From Gnetum montanum (taxonomy: Eukaryota > Streptophyta > Gnetopsida > Gnetales > Gnetaceae): a stretch of DNA of 64,000 nt. Where the stretch lies: NCBI GenBank assembly GCA_015680685.1, contig MNCI01026467.1, forward strand, positions 313,458 to 377,457, in the 5' to 3' direction. A program made the translations under genes and the position numbers. The stretch's first letter is position 1; every line of letters starts with the position of its first letter. Below, in pieces: positions 9,679 through 18,175 of this stretch. The notes under the pieces are model-generated. The model was not told the origin of the DNA. It made no database searches and saw only the letters and a list, made by a program, of their open reading frames with translations.

Positions 9679-10054
9679 CAAATTGGATGTTTTCATGGTG
9701 AAGATTGATGGTGTCTGCAATAAGAAATCTTTGTTTGAGCTTCTCTCCCAATGTGTTGTTTGTGCAAAGTGAAATTGTGATTGAAACTTATAAAATTTTA
9801 CAATAAAAACTCCATCTAAACCTAAACATCCACCTCTCAATCCCAATTGCCAATTCAGTGCACCATAAGTCCAAATGCACTAAAGTGCAAAGGGGGGGAG
9901 TCTTCTCCATGCTAGGATTGGTGGGAGTTAAGCTTAAAATTCAAATTTTAAAATTTTTTGGTAGTGAACACCATCATACGCCTTCACTTTTAGCTAAGAA
10001 ATTACATCAATGCTAATTTTTAATCACTTTTGAAACTTGTAAAAATATTAAAAC
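9679..10054. other. Flanking DNA, nothing recognised
   Basis: AT-rich sequence between the E4 LTR start and the E2 insertion. No gene, repeat unit or RNA is visible apart from a short CCATGCTAGGATTGG stretch near 9910 like the array units at 18-21 kb. Confidence 0.5.
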
Positions 10055-10059
10055 GTTAA
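10055..10059. repeat. Target-site duplication of E2, left copy
   Basis: GTTAA directly before the LTR start TGTACTGTCC; the same five bases follow the other LTR at 18171-18175. Confidence 0.9.
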
Positions 10060-10270
10060 TGTACTGTCCGAAATTGTCGGCATAAGGCTAGAGGAAAAAC
10101 GAACGTCGAAAGATCTCCAAAGAGATACAGCTAACCCTGCCTTCACGTGAGGGTAAGCTGGAAAAATGAAGGCAGTGTGCCTTGGATGGTCTGCACACAA
10201 ATCAACCAAGGACTTTCCCGAGTGTACGCTATGGCCGACACTGGGGTTATCATCGTGAAATGTAAAATGG

Positions 10271-10512
10271 AGCCTAGAAAAATGCATAAATACCCTGTTC
10301 ATTAACATAAACAGGGTTGGAAAAAATTTGGAAAAGAAAACCAGCAATCCTGAGCCCGTACGCACATGATCCCCAANTTAATATGACAGTTTCATTTTTG
10401 CCTTCCGTTGTACTGTTCTGGTTCTTTGTTTGCATTACTTCGGTTTATTGCACATTTCTGCATACATTCTGTTTAAGTTTACATGCTATATTCACATTTA
10501 CGTCTCATTGCT
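10271..10512. other. Inverted promoter block with an assembly N in the E2 3' LTR
   Basis: 10385-10512 read backwards matches 16636-16790 (for example GCAATGAGACGTAAATGTGA against GCAACGAGACGTAAATGTGA). 10275-10376 read backwards matches 16868-16985, including GCATAAATACC, which here points to plus. The bases equivalent to about 16790-16868 are absent exactly at the N (10377). It could be a true inversion with a deletion or a misjoined gap. Confidence 0.8.
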
Positions 10513-10559
10513 CTTGTCATGGCGTGCCCTCAGCGTGTGTCTGAAGTGCTTTTGCTCGG

Positions 10560-11250
10560 CTGTGACCAATGCTCATGCTAGACTCATGCTGCCAGCATGA
10601 TCTCAACGTCACCTCAGCGTGACTTCAGCGTACATGATCAAAAATGATGTGTTTTGTGTCAAAATTCCACCTTTAAGACTTGTTTTTGAAGTGTAGCTGC
10701 TGCCTATCCTTGAGTACATCCCACATGTTTCATTTGAGCCTGTATGTGCTTAGATTTATGCCACTTTTGTTAACTCATGCTGGACTCATGCTATCAGCAT
10801 GACTTGGGCATGACCCCAGCATGACTTTAGCATAAATGAAAAGACTATGTGGTTTTGGGCCCAAAATATGAGGTTCTAGAGGCTGGGAGTTGTAATGATC
10901 ATTAGTAAACTCCCAAGGTATCTTGCATTGCTCAGATTTAGACTGTTTTAGCTTCATTTTAAGGCTCTAGAAGTTGCTCACACTGTACTCATGCTAGACT
11001 CATGCTGGCAGTGTGACTTGGGCATGACCTCAACATGAGTAGCAAGATTTGTGCGAGTTTGACTTGGAACCTTGGATTCTGGATGCTGAAACTTGGAGTA
11101 GTCATCAGTGGATCCCGAGGGGACCTTACCCATTCAAATTAGGACCATTTTGACTTAATTTGGGTGCTCTAAAAGTTGCACATGTTGCATGCACGTCGCA
11201 GGTACGCTGGTAGCGTGACTTGAGCATGACCTCGACGTGCATGACAAGAT
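10560..11250. repeat. ~205-bp modules with TCATGCTG/CAGCATGA dyad (E2 3' LTR)
   Basis: Four modules, each opening with a CATGCTRG-ACTCATGCTG-cAGCATGA-like step near 10587, 10790, 11000 and 11206 and followed by repeated GTGACTTGGGCATGACC and GACAAGAT phrases. At 10584-10600 the dyad has perfect 8-bp arms around one base. The same modules lie at 17330-18110. Confidence 0.8.
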
Positions 11251-11345
11251 CCATGCACTTTTTTCTGATTTTTGAACTTCTAAACTTTGAAGCACAGGGT
11301 TGTTCTCGTTTCAAAGTATTAAGCTGAATTTTTTGTGCTGTTTCA

Positions 11346-11361
11346 TTGGCCCCTCTTTCTT
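11346..11361 (-). other. Polypurine tract of E2
   Basis: The minus strand reads AAGAAAGAGGGGCCAA and abuts the LTR start TGAAACAGC. Confidence 0.85.
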
Positions 11362-12530
11362 GACGTCTAAAGGAATCCACCTGAGAGGCATCGACAAAGA
11401 AGTACAAAACACCACGATCGACCTGGCATCAAGCATTGTCCATTGGCCCCTAGTTGGATGTCATTGCACTGTGTTCAAAAGTACATTGGATTGAGAAAAA
11501 TTTAGTTTAAGAAAAGAAGGTTGTAACTGGGGGGATTAGGGATTCATCAAAGGGTGTCATTGTTTGAACTGCGGGAGAGGAATGCTCTCATGTGAACGAG
11601 CCAATTTTTGGTCCTTGTCAATAGCCAATGTATAGCAGACTTGGAACCAAGGAATAGGAGGTGCGTTCTTTGGAGAAACAGGACCCTTGTGTCATGTTTA
11701 AGGGAGCCCATTGTAAACAGCAAAGCCACGCGATGATGTGCAACATGATCATTTGAGACACAAGTGTTTTTTTCAAGACAATTACGTTCTCACCTGGGGC
11801 TTGTATGAGAAGAGCTAATGGTCTTTAGTCTATGACGTCAATGGGGTCATGAAGACTTTTTCCAGGCATTTTTCTCTTTAACCCTTTTTTTTTCTTTTGT
11901 CTTTTGTTTCTTCTTTTCTTTTGTTTTTTCTTTCTATTTGTTTTTGTTTTCTTTTTGTGTTCTTTTTGGTCTTTTTTGAAAGGGCTTGCTTTCAGTGCTG
12001 TGCTCATCCTCATGCACTTGCATTTATATCTTGTACCATGTATTGTGTTTTGCATTGCAACTACTTAGAGAATCACAATGTGCAATAGTGTATCAATAGC
12101 TTCGGGTGAGTAGGATACAATGTATCCAGGGGATGTAATTGAATAGGATAAGGGGGCATGATGGGGAAAAGGAAATGTATCAGGAGTCAAGAATGTACTT
12201 ATGAATGGATTGATTAACCCAGTTGCGTGTGTCAGGAAGAATGTGATACCCTATCGTCATGATGAAGTGCATCTGTGCACGAACGCCTCAGGCATGTCAT
12301 CCTGCAAACACAACTCCATGGGGACAAGAAAATCACAAATGATTCAGTTAGCTAAACACTTTAAACTTGAATGAAGACGATGGAATGGAGCCATCATGTG
12401 GAGTTTCAAGGTAAACAAAATCTTGAACAGCATCAGTTTTATCAAGGTCTATGTGACAAATCATGCGGTAGGTTTTTTGTGAGCACATACAGCCGATTGC
12501 AGCAACATGTCTTTTTAAATAATGCTAGGT
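11362..12530 (-). other. E2 3' noncoding region
   Basis: Shares with E1 the block GGCATCGACAAAGAAGTACA next to the polypurine tract and the CCTGCAAACACAACTCC block near 12300. No gene is readable. It includes a long pyrimidine run (next entry). Confidence 0.6.
11885..11970 (-). other. Long internal purine tract (sense strand)
   Basis: The plus strand is an 85-base T-rich pyrimidine run (TTTTTTTTTCTTTTGTC, TTCTTCTTTTCTTTT, and so on), so the sense RNA is almost all A/G. E1 has a shorter one at 1866-1890. It may be a secondary priming site, but it could also be simple slippage. Confidence 0.5.
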
Positions 12531-12531
12531 T

Positions 12532-13010
12532 GTTGATGATATCACTAATTTGTAGTCTTAGCGGACTGTTGTGGATTAGTTTCACGTCATAATCCTTTGG
12601 ACGTCGCCAGTTTATCGTCATAGCGGACGGTGCAGTGCCAGTTTATAGTCATAGTGGACTATGAAGAGGCAAGCTAGTTTATAGTCTTAGTGGACTCTGG
12701 TGGACAATTGTGGTAGTTTAGTGTCAGTTTACTTTCATGACGCCAAGACATTCTGTTATGCTAGTTTTAAGTCATAGCTCCAGGACCGTTCTGTGGTATC
12801 AATTTTAGGTCATGATGCCAGGACCGTTCTATGGTATCAGTTTTAAGTCTTGATGCCAGGACTATTCTATGGTATTAGTTTTAAGTCATGATGCCAGGAC
12901 TTTTCTGTGGTATCAGTTTTAAGTCATGATGCCAGGACTTTTCTGTGGTATCATTTTTAAGTCATGATGCCAAGACTTTTCTGTGCCAGTTTATAGTCAT
13001 AGCAGACTGT
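12532..13010 (-). repeat. Motif array D (E2 3' region)
   Basis: About a dozen copies on the plus strand. The first run carries AGTTTAT(A/C)GTC-TAG(T/C)GGAC. A later run with a 36-38-bp period reads ATCAGTTTTAAGTCATGATG + CCAGGAC, and the final unit is GCCAGTTTATAGTCATAGCA. It sits in the same place as array A of E1. Confidence 0.85.
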
Positions 13011-13175
13011 CTGTGCTTATCTTGCTTGTGTAAGGTGTGATGCTGCATGCATGGTCATGCTGTGTGCCTGTAAGATCTTGCAAAAATCAACTAGAAAGAA
13101 AACAACATCAAGAAACACCTATCATAAATACAGTTAAAATGGATGAATGAAAGGAAATAAATGCAAAAAGTGATA

Positions 13176-13290
13176 GTTTTAGGTCGTTCCGGGCCGTAAG
13201 CTAGTTTAAGGCCTTTTGGGGCCCTTGTTAGTTTAACGTCATTTCAAACGTGGGATAGTTTAACGTAATTTCAAACATAGGTTGTGAAGG
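13176..13290 (-). repeat. Motif array E (after the protease domain, E2)
   Basis: Four diverged copies: AGTTTTAGGTCGTTCCGGGC, GCTAGTTTAAGGCCTTTTGG, TAGTTTAACGTCATTTCAAA and TAGTTTAACGTAATTTCAAA. They show the AACGTC and AAGGCC variants side by side. E1 keeps one copy at about 3041-3062. Confidence 0.75.
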
Positions 13291-13351
13291 GCTATTGGGT
13301 GGATGGGGCATTGTCACCATGTATGATGGTCTCCCTTCCTTTGTGGAGGAA

Positions 13352-14101
13352 CTAGAGTTCTTGGTGGATGGGAGATGATACTATGCATGACCTAGCTAGC
13401 CAGGGGCGTCCTAGGATCATGTTGTAGTCTAGCATCTTGTTGACGACTGTAAAGTTTGCAAATGTGGGGTCTTGGTCTCCTATCATGAAGGTGATGTGGA
13501 TTGTGCCTTTAATGGCTACGCATGCTCCATCAAAGGAGTTTAGAGACTCGATTTCAGTCAGTTGAATGTTGTGTGTTAGGCCTAGTCGTTCGACGACGGA
13601 GTGTACAACAACATTTTCTACCACACCATCATCAATCTGTACTCTATGTACTATGTATTTTCTAATGTTTACACTAATGTTCAATGGTGCATGTGTGATC
13701 TCCCCTTGTTTGGGATCGATCTTAACATCATTGTTGCAGAAGGTTAGAGTCGTTGTGTTTGTATCTTGTGGTACAGGGGATGTAATGGCTCCACGAATGG
13801 TGTCTTCAGTTGGAGACATGTTTTCTGTAGCAGGGATGGAGGTGAGCACGTGTGCTAGTGCTTGGCAATTCTTTAATGATGTTAAGATGAGGTCGAGCAA
13901 GGTAGGCGTTACATTCTTATGTTTTAATGCATTGTGTGTATAAGATAGTACGTCTACGAGGTTATCGTTTATGTTTGTCATGGTGGGAGCCTTCTCTATT
14001 GTGTGAGCCGTAATGTAGATCTCTTGTGGAGGGGAAATGCATAAGGGTTGTTGTTTAGTGGCCCTAGGGGTAGAGCTAGGGCTAGTTTGTGGTTTAGGCA
14101 T
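13352..14101 (-). CDS. E2 protease-like domain (249 codons, open)
   Basis: An uninterrupted minus-strand frame. Residues 1-20 are Pro/Ser-rich (MPKPQTSPSSTPRATKQQP). Near residue 155 it reads YIVHRVQIDDGVVENVVVHS, and near residue 225 it has LDYNMILGRPWLARS. The order and spacing fit a Ty3/gypsy retropepsin, but the D-S/T-G motif is D-D-G-V. It lies one stop downstream of the gag C-terminal segment in the same frame, so gag-pro was one polyprotein. The frame closes without RT. Confidence 0.8.
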   Translation of the reverse strand: MPKPQTSPSSTPRATKQQPLCISPPQEIYITAHTIEKAPTMTNINDNLVDVLSYTHNALKHKNVTPTLLDLILTSLKNCQALAHVLTSIPATENMSPTEDTIRGAITSPVPQDTNTTTLTFCNNDVKIDPKQGEITHAPLNISVNIRKYIVHRVQIDDGVVENVVVHSVVERLGLTHNIQLTEIESLNSFDGACVAIKGTIHITFMIGDQDPTFANFTVVNKMLDYNMILGRPWLARSCIVSSPIHQEL

Positions 14102-14119
14102 AGGTGACTTGGGTTGCCA

Positions 14120-14584
14120 CTAATTGTATGTGGCCAAGTTGCTAGAACTTGGACTTGATGTGGATGTCGCTAGAGCAACTTGTGTGTTTAACGTTGCAAT
14201 CGATGGTGGCTGGTAGTTTAACGTTGTACCGGACATGTTGTTAGATGTTGCCCTTATGATGAAGGGTTTCTTGTTTCGGGAAGTCATTAAAGGTATGGGA
14301 CTGATAGATTGCACTACGTTGAGCAATCCTTTCTTTGCCATTCTTTGTAAATAATTTTGCAAAGTTTGACAAGTGTCTGTGTCATGTCTAGGCATTTCAT
14401 GGTAGTGGCAGTATGCACTTAAGTCAAAATGTTGTGGGACACATGCATTGTATGTTGTAGTGGGATGACTTACCAATTCATAGTGTTTCTGGTTGTGTAT
14501 GTAGGCATCATCTGACATGCATTTGCATTGGACCAAACTAGCATTGAGAAGTTGTTCTAGTAATTGGGAAGGTTTTCCTAGCAA
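14120..14584 (-). CDS. E2 gag, C-terminal zinc-knuckle part (partial)
   Basis: An open stretch of 154 codons. LLEQLLNASLVQCKCM (residues 8-23) aligns with E1, and YCHYHEMPRHDTDTCQTLQ (near 58-76) is a C-x2-H-x4-H-x4-C knuckle. Toward the end two motif copies (plus strand 14170-14235) are read as TLNTQ and TTLNYQPP. The frame differs by one from the gag core upstream, so a frameshift lies between 14590 and 14750, in a T/G-rich run (GTTGTTTTTGTTGTTTGTG). Confidence 0.8.
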   Translation of the reverse strand: MLGKPSQLLEQLLNASLVQCKCMSDDAYIHNQKHYELVSHPTTTYNACVPQHFDLSAYCHYHEMPRHDTDTCQTLQNYLQRMAKKGLLNVVQSISPIPLMTSRNKKPFIIRATSNNMSGTTLNYQPPSIATLNTQVALATSTSSPSSSNLATYN

Positions 14585-14589
14585 GGGTA

Positions 14590-15441
14590 TGAGTTTGCAT
14601 TGGGTGCGCTCATGTCTAAGAGTGGCTTATGTGGTGGTGCCAAAGCTAGAGCTAGCAACTTGGGGTGTTGAGGCCACGGGCCTATTGGTTGCATGTGTTG
14701 GCATGATGATTGTTGTGATTGTTGCGTGTGATGTTTCTTGTGTATCTTGTGCTATTTGTGTTGTTTTTGTTGTTTGTGTTTTTGTGCATGTTGTTGTTTT
14801 TTGTGTTGGCTCTTGTAGGCCAAGTAGGATGGGTTATTGCTTGCTCTTGCTACCTCTTCAATGCCCTTTACTTGGTCAAAGACCTGGGTAAGAGACTTTG
14901 GGGCTTGGTAGAGCAGTTTGGACTTGATGAAGTCATTGACTGCATCCTTGAAGATTTTTGAGAGATGTGTCTCCGCGATCGGCTCATGCATTTCATTTGC
15001 TGTGGCACTCCATCGCTGGAGGAAGGGTAGTATGGGCTCCAGGGGTCCTTGTTTGATGTGGAGGAGCTTGTCAATTGTCACTTCAGGTCTGATGTTGTAT
15101 CTGAAGCATGTCACAAACTGGTGTATGAGGTCCTCGAGGGATGCGATGGAAACTCAGGGTAGGACATGGTACCAGTCTAAAGCTTTGCCAGTGAGTAATA
15201 GGGGAAAGAGGCATAGAATGGCATGTGGCCAAGAGTGCAACGTGATGGCTTCTACGCAGAATGTGATGATATGTGCATTGGGGTCACTATGACCATTGTA
15301 TTTTTTTAGATGTGGCAACGAACCACCCATAGGTAGTGTAAGGGGTGGGACCGTAGGATAGATCGGATCATCACGGTAAAATTCCACCACCTTGGATGTG
15401 TCTGAGGAGGTAGCCTTAAGCTGGTTGATTTCCTCTATCAA
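14590..15441 (-). pseudogene. E2 gag, capsid-like core (one stop, then frameshift)
   Basis: Residues read VEFYRDDPIYPTVPPLTLP, HLKKYNGHSDPNAH, LTGKALDWYHVLP, a stop near 15150, then FRYNIRPEVTIDKLLHIKQG and PFLQRWSATANEMHEP. This is block by block the E1 gag core. It forms the retrotransposon capsid. One in-frame stop and the frameshift near 14700 break it, but the damage is small for its length. Confidence 0.8.
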
Positions 15442-16044
15442 AGTCTAGATGAGTTGGGACACTTGTTCCCAACTCATAGATCCGCCAGTTGGTTGTGTTG
15501 ACTAGACTCGCGTAGGTTGTGCGGTGAAGGGTTGGATCACCGATTGTGGGCTTTGCGAGTTTAATGTCATGGCAGATGGTTGTTGGTAGTTTAACGTCAT
15601 ACCAAATGTGTGTTGGCAGTTTAAGGCCATACTAGGCCATGGATAGTTTAACGTCATCTCAGATGAATGATGAGCAGGTGCCTGAGGCACTGGTGAAACA
15701 GGCATGGCACAAGTGACGCCTGCATAAATGTTGGGTTGAGGTTGGGATATGGCCCTAGCATAGGCATAAGGTACTTGTGTTGCTTGGGGCTGGGCCCTGT
15801 CGTACGTACAAGGTGTTTGGATTGTTTGGGGCTGGGCCCCAGTGTGTGTAGATTGTGAAGCGAATGCCTTGAGCATGTGCTCCAAGTGTTGTGATTGTTG
15901 TGAGGAAGAAAGGCCCCAAGGGCTGTCGGGTTCGGGCAGGGCCACGAACTCATACTCGTACTCGGATGGCAATCTCGGGTAAGAGGAAGTCATCTTAGAA
16001 TCATTATGTTGTGTGTATTGTATGTATTTGACAAGGTGATCCAT
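15442..16044 (-). pseudogene. E2 gag, N-terminal part with motif-encoded repeats
   Basis: A frame from MDHLVKYIQYTQHNDSKMTS runs 180 codons to a stop near 15500. It is rich in Gln, Pro and Thr, with repeats QPQTIQTPCTYDRAQPQATQ and then MTLNYQQPSAMTLNSQSP. The latter is the translation of the DNA motif array at 15552-15665. It lacks the N-terminal domain of E1 (AKVQAG...) and E5 (AKIQVG...). ATG 16044 is a reasonable start: the region upstream is leader with no open frame. Confidence 0.7.
15552..15665 (-). repeat. Motif array G inside gag (E2)
   Basis: Four copies near 15555, 15586, 15619 and 15648 on the plus strand: AGTTTAATGTCATGGCAGAT, AGTTTAACGTCATACCAAAT, AGTTTAAGGCCATACTAGGC and AGTTTAACGTCATCTCAGAT. 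In gag each gives (M)TLN or the equivalent. Confidence 0.8.
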
Positions 16045-16144
16045 GTTGATGGTAGTCAGTACTTAGACCAGCTTGAAGTTAGGTGCGAATTACAGTGAAT
16101 TCGACTTTAAAACGGATGTGTTTTGTGTGTTTTTGTTGAAAAAA

Positions 16145-16335
16145 CACTGTAGCGGTACTATAGCAGCATGCAACGTGAGTACTATAGCAGCATGACTACT
16201 GTAGCAGCATGCAGTGTCAGTACTGTAGTAGCGTGACTACTGTAGCAGCATGCAGCATGAGTACTATAGCAATGTGACTATTGTAGCAGCGTGCAGCGTG
16301 AGTACTGTAGCAGCGTGAGCGTGAGTTTTAGCACT
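16145..16335 (-). repeat. GTAGCAGCATGC tandem repeats in the E2 leader
   Basis: About nine near-copies of TACTGTAGCAGCATGCAGCG/TGACTACTGTAGCAGCATG at steps of roughly 21 bp. It lies between the primer binding site and gag, where packaging and dimer signals are expected in LTR elements. GTAGCAGC-GCATGC steps could pair with each other. Confidence 0.75.
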
Positions 16336-16399
16336 TGGTTTGCATAGTGTTTGAATAGGTAGTGTGATCAGGGTTTTGATTAAATGGTAAACATGTTCA

Positions 16400-16417
16400 G
16401 CCCTCCTTCTAGCGCCA
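16400..16417 (-). other. Primer binding site of E2
   Basis: The minus strand reads TGGCGCTAGAAGGAGGGC, five bases inside the LTR end (ACGGTACA-GAAAA-TGGCGC). The copies in E1 and E5 differ at one or two bases. Confidence 0.8.
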
Positions 16418-16422
16418 TTTTC

Positions 16423-18170
16423 TGTACCGTCTAAAATCGTCCGCGTAAGGCTAGAGAAAAAACGAACGCCGAAAGATCTCTGGAGAGATATAGCTAACCC
16501 TGCCTTCGTGTGAGGGCAAGCTGGAAAAATGTAGGTAGGGTGCCTTGGATGGTCTGCACGCAAATCAACCAAGGACTTCCTTGAGCATACGCTATGGCCT
16601 GCACTGGGGTTATCGTTGCGAAATGTAAAATGTAGAGCGTAATGCAACGAGACGTAAATGTGAATATAGCATGTAAACGTAAACAGAATGTATGCAGAAA
16701 CGTGCAATAAATTGGAGTAATGCAAACAAGGAACCAGAATAGTACAACGGAAGGAAAAAATGAAACTATGTCGTATTAATTAAAAGATGTGCACTGGTCA
16801 AAACGTAGTTGCATGTCTGGATTGCAAGTCAGACATTAAGCCCCGATGTGAGGTGTTTGCAGGCGCTAAGGATCACGTGCATCCGGGCTCAAGATTGCTA
16901 GTTTCTTTCTCTAATTTTTCCAACCCTGTTTATGTCAATGAACAAGGTATTTATGCATTTTTCTAGGCTTGGGAGTAGGATTTTTGAATGAGGTCAATGG
17001 TTGTGAGACGAGAGAAAAATGGATCGTGTGACAGGTGTTCAATGTACAGCTGTGTGTGAACTGGACGTATGTAGGCAGACTACGTTCTAGACCAGATGCA
17101 TTGTATCTTACAATGTGTTTTAGCTTGTACAAGCTGACTTATGCCCATAGAAGCATGTACAATTTGTAGCATAAGAGCTTGACCAGCTCAAAATGTGAAA
17201 ACTTTACAATGACTGATAATGTACAACAAGAGAATTTGACTCCAGCTCACTTGGAATTTCTAAATCTGTGGACTAAATGCTGCTAAAAGTGTTTTTTCTT
17301 CACCAAGGTTTCCAGCGTGTGTTGATCTTGTCCTGGCGTGCCCTCAACATGTGTCTAAAGTGCTTTTGCTTGGTTGTGGCCAGTGCTCACGTTGGACTCA
17401 CGCTACCAGCGTGACCTCAACGTCACCTCAGCATGACTTCAGCGTCCATGACCAAAAATAATGCATTTTGTGTCAAATTTCCACCTTTAAGACTTGTTTT
17501 TGAAGTGTAACTACTGCATGTCCTTAAGGACGTCCCGCATGTTTAATTTAAGCCTGTCTATGCTTGGATTTAGGCCACTTTTGTTAACACATGTTGGACT
17601 CACACTATCAGCATGACCTGGGCGTGACCCCAACGTGACTCTGCTGTAAATGACAAGACTGTGTGGTTTTGGGTCCAAAATCTGAGGTTCTGGAGGCTGG
17701 GAGTTGCAATGATCATCAATGAACTCCCAAGGTGTCTTGCATTGCTCGGATTCAAACCGTTTCGACTTGATTTTAAGGCTCTGGAAGTTGCTCAAGCTGT
17801 ACTCACGCTAGACTCATGCTGGCAGCGTGACTTGGGCATGAGCTCAGCATGAGTAGCAAGATTTTTGTGAGTTTGACTTGGAACCTTGGATTCTGGATGC
17901 TGAAACTTGGAGTAGTCATCAGTGGGTCCCGAGGGGACCTTACCTGTTCAAATTATGACCATTTTGACCTGATTTGGCTGCTCTGAAAGTTGCGCATGCT
18001 GCACGCACACTGCATGCATGCCACACATACACTGGTAGCGTGACTTGAGCATGACCTCAGCGTGCATGACAAGATCCATGCAATTTAGTCTGATTTTTGA
18101 ACTTCTAGACTTTGAAGCGTAGGGTTGTTCTTGTTTCAAAGTGTTAAGCTGAATTTTTTGTTGTGTTTCA
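16423..18170 (-). repeat. E2 5' LTR (1748 bp, intact)
   Basis: Starts TGTACCGTCT and ends TTGTGTTTCA on the plus strand; GTTAA follows. U5, core promoter (minus-strand GCATAAATACC, 16946-16957), a 340-base stretch absent from the other LTR, and four ~205-bp modules (17330-18110) are in order. Confidence 0.92.
16946..16957 (-). promoter_or_regulatory. TATA-like box of the E2 5' LTR
   Basis: The minus strand reads GCATAAATACC, aligned with the E1 TATA-like site. The equivalent in the 3' LTR is flipped (10286-10297). Confidence 0.5.
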
Positions 18171-18175
18171 GTTAA
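18171..18175. repeat. Target-site duplication of E2, right copy
   Basis: GTTAA, identical to 10055-10059. Confidence 0.9.

Larger units (their letters stand above)
10060..11345 (-). repeat. E2 3' LTR (1286 bp, rearranged)
   Basis: Starts TGTACTGTCCG and ends TGCTGTTTCA on the plus strand. The first 210 bases align with 16423-16630 and the last 830 with 17330-18170 of the other LTR. The block between (10271-10512) is inverted and contains an N, and about 340 bases present at 16985-17325 are missing. Confidence 0.9.
10060..18170 (-). mobile_element. E2: complete non-autonomous Ty3/gypsy (Tat-like) gag element
   Basis: Bounded by two LTRs with TGTAC...TTTCA ends and a perfect 5-bp duplication GTTAA. 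Sense order: 5' LTR (18170-16423), primer binding site, leader with GTAGCAGCATG repeats, gag (16044-14120) with motif arrays, protease-like domain (14101-13352), motif arrays, 3' noncoding region, polypurine tract, 3' LTR (11345-10060). No pol genes. The plan is the same as E1, but the gag N-terminal domain of E1/E5 is absent and the LTRs are a different subfamily. The two LTRs differ by a rearranged block in the 3' copy. Confidence 0.92.

Noticed and set aside
11825-12055. Lys/Arg-rich 76-codon minus-strand frame
   Set aside because: Translation of the long purine tract, low complexity.
13566-13943. 125-codon plus-strand open frame
   Set aside because: Opposite strand of the E2 protease-like domain.
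14517-15292. Plus-strand frames with Cys/Val-rich, membrane-like readings
   Set aside because: Antisense of gag; the hydrophobic look comes from T/G-rich antisense of Gln/Lys-rich gag.
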